A stretch of DNA of 64,000 bases from NCBI GenBank assembly GCA_963817905.1, contig CAWFPS010000003.1, positions 558,001-622,000 of the forward strand. The letters run 5' to 3'. The translations under genes were made by a program, and so were the position numbers. Positions within the stretch are counted from its first letter, which is position 1; each line of letters begins with the position of its first letter. A model generated the notes under the pieces. It was given only the letters and a program-made list of their open reading frames with translations, was not told where the DNA came from and did not search any database. Below are positions 38,928-47,252 of this stretch, piece after piece. Origin of the DNA: VRUE01 sp963817905. Its GTDB lineage: Bacteria > Actinomycetota > Thermoleophilia > Solirubrobacterales > 70-9.

Positions 38928-40082
38928 CTAACAGTTCTCCCCAGCCACGGACTCCATCATCGCTCGCGCAACGTACCGCCTCTGACCTCGGGCACCCGAG
39001 TCGGTCTCAGTCAGCACCCCCCGCTCCTCCATCCGCCTGAGCAGGCGCAGCGCTGTGGGGCGGCTCACGTCCAGGCGATCCTCGATCGACCTGGTCGTGA
39101 CCACCGGGTTCTCGCAGATCAGGTCGACCAGGGCGAGGGCGTTCGGAGTTCCCATCGTCGCCGCCGCCTGGAGGTAGCTCTCGCGGAGGGCGATGATTCG
39201 CTGGGCTCGCTGGACCGCGTCGTCGGCCTGGGTTTCGACGGCGGTCAGGAACAGCTCGATCCAGGGGATCGGGTCGCCCGTCTCGCGGATCGCCTGGAGG
39301 GCGTCGTAGTAGTCCTGGCGCTGGCGCTCGAGGTAGGCGCTCAGGTAGAGCAGCGGCAGGGTGAGCCTGCCGCGGGCGATGAGGAAGAAGACCAGCAGCA
39401 GCCGCCCGAGGCGCCCATTGCCGTCGAGGAAGGGGTGGATCGTCTCGAACTGGGAGTGGAGGAGCGCGTTCTGCACCAGCAGCGGCAACTCAGCCTGCTC
39501 GTGCGCGAAGCGCTCCCAATCGGCGAGGAGAGCCGGCAGCTCCGCGGGCGGCGGAGGCACGAACTGGGCGGTCTCGATCGTCGAGCCCGGCGCCCCGATC
39601 CAGTTCTGGCTCGTGCGCAGCTCGCCGGGGGCGAGCTCGCGCCCGCGGACGCCGTCCATCAGGCGGCGGTGCATCTCGCAGAGTAGGCGCGTGCTGAGAG
39701 GCAGCTCGTCGAGACGCTCGAGCCCCCACCGCATCGCGGCGACGTAGTTGACGACCTCCTCGACGTCGGCGTTCGGGGCCTCGCCGGCGGCGTCGGCCTC
39801 GAAGACCTCGGCCATACTGGCCTGCGTCCCCTCGATCCGCGTCGAGGAGAGAGCCTCGCGCAGCAGATAAGGGCGGATGAGGAGACCGGGGTTCGGGAGG
39901 AGGCGACCGACGCCGGAGAGCCGGCCCAGCGCCCCCTCGGCCTCACCCAGCAGGCGCACGGTCGAGGCGGGCAGGTCCACGGCCCGCGGTATCGCCGCCG
40001 GGAAAAAGGCTACGTAGCTATGGCGCCCGGGGGTGCGGCGGGCTTCGCCGAACTGAGTCGGTACGTGCGTCTCAAACTCCAC
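38928..40082 (-). CDS. Fic family protein (AMPylator type)
   Basis: 384 residues from GTG 40082. The Fic motif is canonical: 'HPFLDGNGRLGR', with catalytic His and phosphate-binding Asn/Gly. An N-terminal inhibitory helix motif ('LSSTRIEGTQAS', S-x-x-x-E-G) marks a class II self-inhibited Fic. A winged helix at the C-terminus ('VVTTRSIEDRLDVSRPTALR') ends the protein. Such proteins transfer AMP to a target Tyr/Ser/Thr and are often found in type I restriction loci; a broken hsdM is adjacent. Target unknown. Confidence 0.88.
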   Translation of the reverse strand: MEFETHVPTQFGEARRTPGRHSYVAFFPAAIPRAVDLPASTVRLLGEAEGALGRLSGVGRLLPNPGLLIRPYLLREALSSTRIEGTQASMAEVFEADAAGEAPNADVEEVVNYVAAMRWGLERLDELPLSTRLLCEMHRRLMDGVRGRELAPGELRTSQNWIGAPGSTIETAQFVPPPPAELPALLADWERFAHEQAELPLLVQNALLHSQFETIHPFLDGNGRLGRLLLVFFLIARGRLTLPLLYLSAYLERQRQDYYDALQAIRETGDPIPWIELFLTAVETQADDAVQRAQRIIALRESYLQAAATMGTPNALALVDLICENPVVTTRSIEDRLDVSRPTALRLLRRMEERGVLTETDSGARGQRRYVARAMMESVAGENC

Positions 40083-40099
40083 AGCCTCACCATACCCGA

Positions 40100-40129
40100 C
40101 TCTAACGTATGATGTATTAAACGTTAGAG
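40100..40129. promoter_or_regulatory. Palindrome upstream of the Fic gene
   Basis: CTCTAACGT (40100-40108) and ACGTTAGAG (40121-40129) form a perfect 9-bp inverted repeat around an AT-rich 12-bp centre. It lies just before the Fic GTG and is a good operator or promoter candidate, perhaps bound by the Fic protein's own winged helix. Confidence 0.5.
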
Positions 40130-40160
40130 AGAAGGAATGACCCTAACACAGTCTTCAGGG

Positions 40161-40935
40161 TCAGCTGGAGAGTAGGTTGCCGAGCACCGTGTCCACGCCG
40201 TCTTCCAGCTCCTTGGCCCTGGCGCCCAGGCTGCGCAGCTCGGCGTGCGCGGCGGCAAGCCCCTCTTCGAAGACCTCCTCGTCGAGCTCCTCGACCTCGG
40301 TTCCCACGTACCTCGCTGTGGCGGGCGTCGGATGCCGAGTTGGCCATCACGAACCCGGCCCGCCCGCTCTCGTCGAGAGAATTGACGAAGAGCTGGATCC
40401 AGACGTAGTTGCCGTTGTCTGCTTTCGACAGTTCCGGGAGGCGAGGGTCGTCGACGAGCTTCGCCTTGTCGATTCGGTCGTAGATCAGCCCGAAGGCGTC
40501 GCCTTCGAGATCCTTGGTGTAGCCGCTGATGTGGAGGAGCAGCGAGGCGATGGTTGCGTCCGGAATCGCGGCAGAGCTCCGCGGCAGGATCCCCTTCAGC
40601 TCCGAGTTGTGTTTCTCGACTAGGCGCATCGCCTCGTTCACGGCCTTGCCCCGATCGGCTCCCTCTGGAAGCTCCAGCAAGGCGCCGTAGCGCGCCTTCG
40701 ATGGCAGATAAATCAGGCCCTCGGACTGGTAGTCGGAGGGGCGGACCTTGCGCCGCGCGGAGCCCTTTGCCTAGATTCGCTCGCGCGCCGCCTCGAAGCG
40801 GGCGTCGGCGAAGCGCAGGAAGATCAGCCCGAGGACCGGCGAGGCGTACTCCGACGCCTTCAGCCCGCTGTTCGCGCGCAGCTAGTCCCCCAAGTCCCAG
40901 AGGCGACTCTCGAGCTCGCCGAAATCAGCCTGCAT
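40161..40935 (-). pseudogene. hsdM: Type I restriction-modification DNA methylase, decayed
   Basis: The remnant starts 'MQADFGELESRLWDLGD' then a TAG (40882-40884), continues 'LRANSGLKASEYASPVLGLI', meets another TAG (40771-40773), then reads 'QSEGLIYLPSKARYGALLEL' and 'YVWIQLFVNSLDESGRAGFV'. Large internal stretches, including most of the methylase core, are deleted, and the end ('LRSLGARAKELEDGVDTVLG') is in another frame. The order of surviving pieces matches HsdM. No hsdR or hsdS remains in view. Confidence 0.8.
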
Positions 40936-40968
40936 GAGGCGGTGCGAAACGAATCACGGGCGTCCATC

Positions 40969-41415
40969 TCAGAAGCGGCGCGCGGCCTGGCGGGAGAGCT
41001 TGAAGCCGTGGGTGGTGTTGCGGTTGACGCAGCGGACGGCGCCTGGGAGGACCTTGCACTTGTAGGGGCCGAGCTTGGCTACGCCGCCCACCTGGAGCAC
41101 CTTGCCCTGGTGGAGGACGGTGTCGCCTGCGCAGACGAAGCCTGCCTTGCGATGGGGGCCGACACTGAGGCCGTTGCCGTAGTCGAGTTCGCAGGAAGGC
41201 GGGGTCGCGGGGGTCGGCCAGTTGTGCTCGGCGATGTCGCAGCGGGCCTCGCCGCCGCGGCTTTCGGAGCCGAAGATCATCGCGCAGCCGATGTTGGCCC
41301 CCGGGGTGTGGAAGATGCGCAGCTGGAATGCAGAGGCTGAGGCCGGAACCAGCAGGGCGGTAAGGCAGGCGAGGATCAGGACCCTCTTCACGCCAGCGAG
41401 CATACTGCTGTCCAT
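40969..41415 (-). CDS. Secreted DUF6636-like protein
   Basis: 148 residues from ATG 41415 (ATG 41403 also possible). A clear signal peptide, 'VLILACLTALLVPASASA', is followed by 'IFHTPGANIGCAMIFGSESR', 'RCDIAEHNWPTP', and 'VRCVNRNTTHGFKLSRQAAR'. Six cysteines in the mature part suggest disulfides outside the cell. The pattern matches a family of small secreted actinobacterial proteins (DUF6636 by my recall). Function unknown. Confidence 0.7.
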   Translation of the reverse strand: MDSSMLAGVKRVLILACLTALLVPASASAFQLRIFHTPGANIGCAMIFGSESRGGEARCDIAEHNWPTPATPPSCELDYGNGLSVGPHRKAGFVCAGDTVLHQGKVLQVGGVAKLGPYKCKVLPGAVRCVNRNTTHGFKLSRQAARRF

Positions 41416-41433
41416 GCCGAAGCGGGTGATGTA

Positions 41434-41862
41434 ATGAAGCAGCGGGTCAACGTCATTACGCTCGGCGTCACCGACCTTGAGCGGGCTCGCCGGTTCTATG
41501 AGGCGCTCGGCTGGACGACAGGCGCCGCACCCGGTGACGACGTCGTCTTCTTCCAGGCGGGAGGGATGGTCCTCTCGCTCTGGGACCGCGCGAGGCTGGC
41601 CGAGGACAGCTGCGTCGAGGACGGTTCCGGCTGGGGTGGCGTGACGCTCGCCGTCAACGTCGGTTCCAGCAAGGAGGTCGACGCGATCACCGAGGAGGCA
41701 CGGGCCGCCGGGGCGAGGATCGGCCGCGAGCCGGCCGAGACCTTCTGGGGCGGCTACAGCTCCGCCTTCATCGACCCCGACGGCCACCCGTGGGAGATCG
41801 CCCATAACTCGCACTGGGAGATAGCCGAGGACGGCGGCGTGCACCTCCCGGACAGCCCTTGA
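41434..41862 (+). CDS. VOC superfamily (glyoxalase/bleomycin-resistance-like) protein
   Basis: 142 residues from ATG 41434. The beta-alpha-beta-beta-beta pattern 'NVITLGVTDLERARRFYEAL' and, in the second half, 'SAFIDPDGHPWEIAHN' with a metal-type Glu are characteristic. Reaction not predictable. Its stop overlaps the TTG start of the next gene by 4 bases (TTGA). Confidence 0.85.
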   Translation: MKQRVNVITLGVTDLERARRFYEALGWTTGAAPGDDVVFFQAGGMVLSLWDRARLAEDSCVEDGSGWGGVTLAVNVGSSKEVDAITEEARAAGARIGREPAETFWGGYSSAFIDPDGHPWEIAHNSHWEIAEDGGVHLPDSP

Positions 41863-42536
41863 ACCGACGACTGGCGATCTCCGCGGCGGTGGCGCTGCTC
41901 GGGCTCGCAATCGCACTACCGCTCGGCTCGCTCGCCGGCACCCCCAGCCCATTGCGGCAGCTGCGGCCGCCGATAGTGCGCCACCCGATTCCCTTCGGCC
42001 CCGAGCGCAAGCGGCAGATGGCCGCCTACTCACAGCGCCACTACGGCGAACGCACCTGGCGCCTGCGCCACCCGCGCGTGATCGTCGAGCATTGGGCCGA
42101 AGCCGACAGCGCCGCCGCCGTCTACAACACTTTCGCGCCCGATGTGCGGGACCCGGAGCTGGGCGAGCTACCCAACGTCTGCGCCCACTACGTGATTTCC
42201 GGGGACGGGCAGATCTACCAGCTGGTCTCGTTGCGGATTCGCTGCCGGCACACGGTTGGACTCAACTGGACGGCTATCGGGATCGAGCACACGGGATTCA
42301 GCGACGCGGAAGTGCTCGGTAACCGGCGTCAGATGCACGCCTCGCTGCGGTTGACGCGCTACCTACGCTGCCGTTTCCAGATCAAGCTGCGCAACGTGAT
42401 CGGCCACAACGAGAGCCTCTCCTCCCCCTTCCACCGCGAGCGGGTCGCCAGCCTGCGCCGGCAGACCCACGGCGACTGGCGCCACAGCTCGATGCGGACT
42501 TATCGCCATCGCCTGCACAACCTGGGCGGCTGCTGA
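41859..42536 (+). CDS. N-acetylmuramoyl-L-alanine amidase family protein (Amidase_2), exported
   Basis: 225 residues from TTG 41859. A signal peptide or anchor ('LAISAAVALLGLAIALPLGS') leads into the amidase fold: 'PRVIVEHWAEADSAAAVYNT', the Zn-ligand region 'VCAHYVISGDGQIYQLVSL', and 'VIGHNESLSSP'. The family cleaves the amide between muramic acid and the stem peptide. The first zinc-ligand His, usually in a strand ending I-V-x-H, is present as 'IVEHW'. Overlaps the VOC gene by 4 bp. Confidence 0.82.
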   Translation: MNRRLAISAAVALLGLAIALPLGSLAGTPSPLRQLRPPIVRHPIPFGPERKRQMAAYSQRHYGERTWRLRHPRVIVEHWAEADSAAAVYNTFAPDVRDPELGELPNVCAHYVISGDGQIYQLVSLRIRCRHTVGLNWTAIGIEHTGFSDAEVLGNRRQMHASLRLTRYLRCRFQIKLRNVIGHNESLSSPFHRERVASLRRQTHGDWRHSSMRTYRHRLHNLGGC

Positions 42537-42610
42537 AACCCTGGCGCGTCGCCACTCGCGTCGGTTAGTGTCTTCGCGACCTATCCGAAGCAGGGAGAAA
42601 CGAGGGTTAG

Positions 42611-43132
42611 ATGGCGTACGAAATGGACATCCGAGGGACCCAGGACAAGGTGAAGGTCCGCAGCCCTTGGGCCGCGGCGCTCTTGCCGCTGATCACGCTC
42701 GGCATCTACCACCTGGTCTGGTGGTACCGGATCAACCGCGAGCTGCGCGACTACGGCAAGGCCAAGGGCTACGACCTCGGCCAGAACCCAACCAACTCCG
42801 TCCTCGCCGTCTTCCCCGGCGGCATCATCATCATCCCGGCCCTGATCACCTACTGGCGCGGCACCAAGCGCGTGATGGGTGCCTCCCGCCTCGGTGGCAA
42901 GGAGCCGCTCAACGGCTGGATCGCGATCCTGCTCTACGTCTTCATCGCCCCGGCCCTCTGGGCCTACATCCAGGTCTCGCTCAACGACCTCTGGCGGGAC
43001 GAGGCAGAGCCGGCCGCAGGCGAACCGGCCCCGCCGGCAGCGGCTGACCCGATGCCGCCGCCGCTGCCCGCCGAGCCGCAGGCGAGCGAGCCCCCGGCCG
43101 GCGATCCTCCGCCTGCCGGCCCCGCCGCCTAG
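42611..43132 (+). CDS. DUF4234 family membrane protein
   Basis: 173 residues from ATG 42611. Three hydrophobic segments ('WAAALLPLITLGIYHLVWWY', 'VLAVFPGGIIIIPALITYW', 'WIAILLYVFIAPALWAYIQV') with the motif 'LGIYHLVWWYRINRELRDYG' typical of DUF4234. The C-terminal 40 residues are Pro/Ala/Glu-rich and probably disordered. Function unknown. A terminator-like hairpin follows at 43153. Confidence 0.78.
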   Translation: MAYEMDIRGTQDKVKVRSPWAAALLPLITLGIYHLVWWYRINRELRDYGKAKGYDLGQNPTNSVLAVFPGGIIIIPALITYWRGTKRVMGASRLGGKEPLNGWIAILLYVFIAPALWAYIQVSLNDLWRDEAEPAAGEPAPPAAADPMPPPLPAEPQASEPPAGDPPPAGPAA

Positions 43133-43152
43133 CGCGGAGCGCCGAGGAGAAA

Positions 43153-43176
43153 GCGGGCCGGCCTCGGCCGGCCCGC
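43153..43176. terminator. Strong GC hairpin after the DUF4234 gene
   Basis: A perfect 10-bp stem, GCGGGCCGGC / GCCGGCCCGC, with a 4-nt loop. No T-run. Confidence 0.5.
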
Positions 43177-43179
43177 GGC

Positions 43180-43193
43180 TGACTGGCCAGTCA
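43180..43193. promoter_or_regulatory. TetR-type operator palindrome upstream of the SDR gene
   Basis: TGACTGGCCAGTCA is a perfect palindrome, 71 bp before the SDR start, and matches the operator-like site at 13369-13384 in its arms (TGACTG/CAGTCA). Confidence 0.55.
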
Positions 43194-43264
43194 ACCAGGA
43201 GCGTTCGGTTCCCTATAGCCTCCCGAGCCGAATTTCACGAATCCGAGAAGGAGAGAGCAGACTG

Positions 43265-44095
43265 ATGGGACTTCTTGATGGAAAGGCAGCGATCGTCACC
43301 GGGTCGGCGCGAGGAATTGGCCGGGCGACCGCGGAAATGTTCGCTGGCGAGGGCGCGAAGGTGCTGATCAACGACCTCGACGCCGACGTCGCCGAGCAGG
43401 CCGCGAGCGAGATCGACGGCGAAACCGCCGTCCACGCCGGCGACCTGACCCAGCCCGAGGCCGCCGACAAGCTCGTCGCCGCCGGGGTGGACGCCTTCGG
43501 CGCCATCGACATTGTCGTCAACAACGCCGGCTACACCTGGGACGGCGTCGCCCACCGGATGACCGACGAGCAGTTCCAGGCGATGATCGACATCCACACT
43601 GTCGTCCCCTTCCGCGTCGCCCGGGCGCTCGCCCCGCACTGGCGCGAGGCGGCCAAGGCCGAGCGCGGTGAAGACAAGGAGGTCTTCCGCAAGCTGATCA
43701 ACGTCTCCTCCACCTCCGGCACGATGGGCAACGCCGGCCAGGTCAACTACTCGGCGGCGAAGATGGCCGTCGTCGGCCTGACCAAAACCCTCGCCAAGGA
43801 GTGGGGCCAGTTCAAGATCAACGTCAATGCCGTCGCCTTCGGCTTCGTCGAAACCCGCCTCACCGCAGCCAAGGAGGAGGGTGAAGAGATGACCGCCCCG
43901 GGCGGCGAGAAGATCGAGCTCGGCATCCCCGAGCAGATGCGGGCGATGGCCTCGGCGATCATCCCGCTCGGCCGCCCCGCCACGCCGGAGGAGGCCTCCG
44001 GCCCGGTCCTCTTCCTCGCCTCGCCGCTGGCCAACTACGTCCACGGCCAGGTGCTCAACGTCACCGGCGGCATGTTCGGGGGGATGTACACCTGA
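43265..44095 (+). CDS. Short-chain dehydrogenase/reductase (FabG or beta-oxidation type)
   Basis: 276 residues from ATG 43265 with GAAGGAG upstream. Complete SDR motifs: 'IVTGSARGIGRATAEMF', 'VNNAGYTWDG', the catalytic Ser in 'LINVSSTSGTM' and 'VNYSAAKMAVVGLTK'. It resembles 3-hydroxyacyl-CoA dehydrogenases of the peroxisomal multifunctional type. The operator-like palindrome upstream suggests it is under the same TetR as the nitrilase operon. The next gene may start on a CTG overlapping its stop. Confidence 0.88.
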   Translation: MGLLDGKAAIVTGSARGIGRATAEMFAGEGAKVLINDLDADVAEQAASEIDGETAVHAGDLTQPEAADKLVAAGVDAFGAIDIVVNNAGYTWDGVAHRMTDEQFQAMIDIHTVVPFRVARALAPHWREAAKAERGEDKEVFRKLINVSSTSGTMGNAGQVNYSAAKMAVVGLTKTLAKEWGQFKINVNAVAFGFVETRLTAAKEEGEEMTAPGGEKIELGIPEQMRAMASAIIPLGRPATPEEASGPVLFLASPLANYVHGQVLNVTGGMFGGMYT

Positions 44096-44583
44096 GCTCA
44101 GATGCGACAGAGGGCAAGCGCACACCGCGCTACCTCGACTTGGGGGACCGCATCTGGCCCCTCACGCGCCGGGTCATGGGACTCCACACGGCGCTCTACC
44201 GGGCAACCGGTGGGCGCCTTGGGAGGACCATCCCGGGGGTGCAGGGGAAGATGCTTTTGCTCGACCACGTCGGCGCCAAGAGCGGTACCAGCAGGACGTC
44301 GCCGCTGCTCTACATCGACGACGGTGACGACGTGGTCGTGGTCGCCTCCAAGGGCGGCTTCCCCAAGCACCCCGCCTGGTACCACAACCTGATGGCCAAT
44401 CCGGACACGACCGTCCAGGTCGGGCCGGAGAAGCGGGCCGTCCACGCCCGCACCGCCAACCCCGAGGAGCGCGAGCGCCTCTGGCCGCTGGTCGTCGCCT
44501 CCTACCACGGCTATGCCGACTACCAGGCCCGCAGCAAGGGCCGCGAAATCCCCCTCGTAGTCCTCGAGCCGCGTCGCAAATAG
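44092..44583 (+). CDS. F420-dependent nitroreductase/quinone reductase family (Ddn-like, DUF385)
   Basis: 163 residues if the CTG at 44092 is the start; TTG 44140 gives 147. The CTG overlaps the SDR stop as CTGA, and the 16 codons before the TTG look coding ('SSDATEGKRTPRYLDLGDRI'). The family signature is 'LLDHVGAKSGTSRTSPLLYI' and 'HPAWYHNLMANPDTTVQVG', with 'ERLWPLVVASYHGYADYQAR' at the end. These enzymes use the deazaflavin F420, consistent with an actinobacterium. A palindrome right after the stop is followed by T5 and is likely its terminator. Confidence 0.85.
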   Translation: MSSDATEGKRTPRYLDLGDRIWPLTRRVMGLHTALYRATGGRLGRTIPGVQGKMLLLDHVGAKSGTSRTSPLLYIDDGDDVVVVASKGGFPKHPAWYHNLMANPDTTVQVGPEKRAVHARTANPEERERLWPLVVASYHGYADYQARSKGREIPLVVLEPRRK

Positions 44584-44585
44584 CC

Positions 44586-44634
44586 GCCGACGGGCCGATA
44601 CGTCAAGGCTACCTTGACGTATCGGCCCGTCGGC
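44586..44634. repeat. Palindromic element B, copy 2
   Basis: Perfect 23-bp arms (44586-44608 / 44612-44634) around CTA. On the plus strand it ends the Ddn-like gene and is followed by T5 at 44641-44645, so it can terminate transcription there. On the minus strand it encodes the last residues of the SDR (GRRADTSR), and its centre supplies the TAG stop. Confidence 0.9.
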
Positions 44635-45493
44635 CCTGGGTTTTTGGGCGGCGCTCCTCGGCTACGGGTTCGCCGGACTCGCCGACGATCGCCTCGGGAG
44701 GCCATGGACCCGCCCAGTTGTCGCGGGCGCCGTCGAGGGTGATCGTCGTGCCGGAGAAGAAGTCGCCGGCCGGCGAGGCCAGGTAGGCGACCAGCCAGGC
44801 CATCTCCTCGGCCCGCCCCGCACGGCCGATCGGGATCGAGCGCTCGAGGTTGTCGACAACCACCTGCGGATACTTGGTCAGCAGCGTCTCGGTGGCGAAC
44901 TGGCCGGCGGCCAGGGCGCAGGTCTTGATCCCAAAGCGGGCCCACTCGACCGCCAGCGTCCGCATCATGTTCTCGACCGCGGCCCGGGCCGCGCCGGAGT
45001 GGACCATCCCGGGCATCCCGTTGTGCGGCGAGAGGGTGACGCTGAGCACCTTGCCGCCGCCCTGGGGAATGAAGGCCTTGGTCGCCACCGCGTGGGTCAT
45101 CAGCCAGGTGCCCTGCACGTTCAGCTCGATCACGGTGCGGAAGCCTTTCGGCGTGATCGACTCGGCCGGGGCGAGGAACTGCCCGCCGGCGTTGTTGACC
45201 AGCACGTCGATCCGCTCGTGCTCCCCGACGACCCGGTCGACGAGGCGCTCGACCGCATCCTCCTCGCGGATGTCCATCGCTTCGCGCTCGAAGCGGCCCG
45301 CCAGGCCCGCGGCCAGCTCGGCCGTCTCCGCCAGGGGCTCCTCGCGGCGCCCGCAGCCGAACACGACGGCGCCGAGCCGGACGAGCTCGAGCGCGGTCTC
45401 CCGCCCCAAGCCGCTGCCCGCACCGGAGACGATGCAGACCTGACCGTCGAGCAGTCCCTCCCTGAAGATGCGCGAATGCGGGCATTCAGCCAT
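44609..45493 (-). CDS. Short-chain dehydrogenase/reductase (peroxisomal enoyl-CoA-reductase-like) ending in a palindrome
   Basis: 294 residues from ATG 45493. 'VCIVSGAGSGLGRETALELV', 'VLVNNAGGQFLAPAESITPK', and 'SVTLSPHNGMPGMVHSGAAR' with an unusual His/Gly context in place of the classical Y-x-x-x-K. It resembles trans-2-enoyl-CoA reductase/DECR-type SDRs. The final 8 residues and stop come from repeat B2, so the natural C-terminus was probably altered by its arrival. Divergent from the lactonase-like gene. Confidence 0.85.
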   Translation of the reverse strand: MAECPHSRIFREGLLDGQVCIVSGAGSGLGRETALELVRLGAVVFGCGRREEPLAETAELAAGLAGRFEREAMDIREEDAVERLVDRVVGEHERIDVLVNNAGGQFLAPAESITPKGFRTVIELNVQGTWLMTHAVATKAFIPQGGGKVLSVTLSPHNGMPGMVHSGAARAAVENMMRTLAVEWARFGIKTCALAAGQFATETLLTKYPQVVVDNLERSIPIGRAGRAEEMAWLVAYLASPAGDFFSGTTITLDGARDNWAGPWPPEAIVGESGEPVAEERRPKTQGRRADTSR

Positions 45494-45539
45494 GCGGGCG
45501 CAAGCCTATAGACGGGCTGGCGCCGTAACCTCAGCGGCG

Positions 45540-46451
45540 ATGAAGGTACGCGTCGAGCCCAAACCGCTGCATGAGCCGCTGGCCGGAGGCACCCCCGGGG
45601 CGACCGTGACGGTCGAGCCGCTGATCGCCGGCACGGTCACCTGGCCGCGGACGATGATGGAACGCCCCGGCGGCCGCCTCGAGACGCTGAAGCTGCTGCG
45701 CGCCCTGCTCAGCGGCAACCCGGCGGCGACCGTGCCCTGCCCCGCCTTCCTGATCCGCCACCCCAGCGCCGGCGCGATCCTCGTCGACACCGGCCTGCAC
45801 CCCTCGATCGCTACCGGCGGCAAGGAGAACTTCGGCGGACTCGCCACCCGCTTCGGCAAGCCGGCCCTGGAGAGCGGCACCGACGTCCCGGCCCAGCTGC
45901 GCGACCGCGGCCTCGACCCCGGCGAGATCCCGATCGTGGTGATGACCCACATGCACATCGACCACACCTCGGCGATCTCGGAGTTCCCCAACTCGACCTT
46001 CGTCGTCAGCGAGGTCGAGTGGAAGGCCGCCGCGACCGGCTCGCAGCCGCTGCTGAACGGCTACCACCGCCCCCACTTCGATTACGCCTTCGACTACCGC
46101 ACGATCGACTTCGACCGCGGCGGCATCGACTCCTACGCGACCTTCGGCCGCACCTTCGACCTCTTCGAGGACGGCTCGATCCGGCTTGCCTACACGCCGG
46201 GACACAGCGCCGGCCACATGTCGCTGGTCCTCCGCCTCGCCGAGCGCGACTTCGTGATCGGCGGCGACGCCACCTACACCCAGGCCCAGCTCGACGGCGA
46301 CGCGCCGCTGGCGCCGCGCCCCTACGACGAGCACAACTACCGCCGCTCGCTGCAGGAGCTGAAGCTGTTCAAGCGCGAGTACCCGGACGCAATCGTCACC
46401 CCGGGCCACGACGCTGAGTTCTACGCCGGGCTCAGCGCTCGTTACGAGTAA
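45540..46451 (+). CDS. Metallo-beta-lactamase fold hydrolase (N-acyl homoserine lactonase-like)
   Basis: 303 residues from ATG 45540. The metal-binding motif 'MTHMHIDHTS', plus 'TPGHSAGHMSL', 'VIGGDATYTQ' and 'IVTPGHDAEF', defines a two-zinc MBL enzyme close to AttM/AiiA lactonases. It could act on acyl-lactones or other esters. TAACCT at 45526-45531 is a plausible -10, giving a nearly leaderless mRNA. It overlaps the convergent acyltransferase gene by 20 bp. Confidence 0.85.
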   Translation: MKVRVEPKPLHEPLAGGTPGATVTVEPLIAGTVTWPRTMMERPGGRLETLKLLRALLSGNPAATVPCPAFLIRHPSAGAILVDTGLHPSIATGGKENFGGLATRFGKPALESGTDVPAQLRDRGLDPGEIPIVVMTHMHIDHTSAISEFPNSTFVVSEVEWKAAATGSQPLLNGYHRPHFDYAFDYRTIDFDRGGIDSYATFGRTFDLFEDGSIRLAYTPGHSAGHMSLVLRLAERDFVIGGDATYTQAQLDGDAPLAPRPYDEHNYRRSLQELKLFKREYPDAIVTPGHDAEFYAGLSARYE

Positions 46452-47142
46452 CGAGCCCCTCGTACATCTCGCGCACCGGGGCGAAGATCCGCTCCGCCAC
46501 CTCGAGCTGGCGCTCCCGGCCGGGCGCCTCCTCGGTCGGGAAGGAGAGCGGCTCGCCAAACTGCACCGTCACCCTGGGGAAGCCGAAGCGCTTCCAGCGG
46601 CGCACCTTCTCCGAGCCCTGGATCGCGACCGGGACGACGGCGGCCCCCGATTCGAGCGCGATGCGGCCGATGCCCGGCTTGACCTCATTCAGCTTGCCGC
46701 TGCGCGAGCGTCCCCCCTCCGCGTAGACGAGCAGCATCTCCCCCTGGCCGAGGACCGTGAGCGCGGTCTCGATCGCCTCCTCGTCGCGATGGCCCCTCCG
46801 CACCGGGAAGACCCCGCCGTGCTTGTAGATGTAGGTGAGGACTGGCGGGCCGAACATCTGGGACTTGGCCATGAAGCGCACCTTGCGGTGCAGCAGGTAG
46901 AGGCCGACGAAGAAGTGATCCATCTGGCTGAAGTGGTTGGGGGCGAGGATCAGGGCGCCGTCGCGCGGCACGTTCTCGACCCCGATCGCCCGCACCCGGT
47001 AGATCAGCAGCGTCGGCAGCGAGACGATCGCGCGGACGAAGTTGTAGGTCCAGCCGACCCCCTTGCGAGCGGACGCGTGGAACTGGTCGAAGTACTCCTG
47101 CGGACGTTCGTCCTTATAGGCCTGTGGCTTCATGTCTGCCAT
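46432..47142 (-). CDS. plsC: 1-acylglycerol-3-phosphate acyltransferase family protein
   Basis: 236 residues from ATG 47142; a longer frame to 47175 would translate part of palindrome F, and ATG 47133 is also possible. Motifs: 'LILAPNHFSQMDHFFVGLYL' (catalytic H-x4-D), 'VFPVRRGHRDEEAIETA' and 'VYAEGGRSRSGKL' (acyl-acceptor phosphate binding). It adds the second acyl chain to lysophosphatidic acid at the membrane, or acts on a related glycerolipid. It follows glpK in the same direction, which fits glycerolipid supply. Confidence 0.85.
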   Translation of the reverse strand: MADMKPQAYKDERPQEYFDQFHASARKGVGWTYNFVRAIVSLPTLLIYRVRAIGVENVPRDGALILAPNHFSQMDHFFVGLYLLHRKVRFMAKSQMFGPPVLTYIYKHGGVFPVRRGHRDEEAIETALTVLGQGEMLLVYAEGGRSRSGKLNEVKPGIGRIALESGAAVVPVAIQGSEKVRRWKRFGFPRVTVQFGEPLSFPTEEAPGRERQLEVAERIFAPVREMYEGLVTRNER

Positions 47143-47153
47143 AAAAGCGATGC

Positions 47154-47199
47154 CGACGGGCCTCAAAGTCGTCATATAGGGCCACTTTCAGGCCCGTCG
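47154..47199. repeat. Palindromic element F
   Basis: Arms 47154-47169 and 47184-47199 match over 16 bp with one mismatch around a 14-nt loop. The outer word CGACGGGCC is shared with family B but the inside differs. It lies between the end of glpK and the start of the acyltransferase gene. Confidence 0.7.
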
Positions 47200-47252
47200 A
47201 CCCCGGAAGTTCCCCCGGCTTCGCCCTCGCCTACCCCCCGGCTTGGTGGCGG

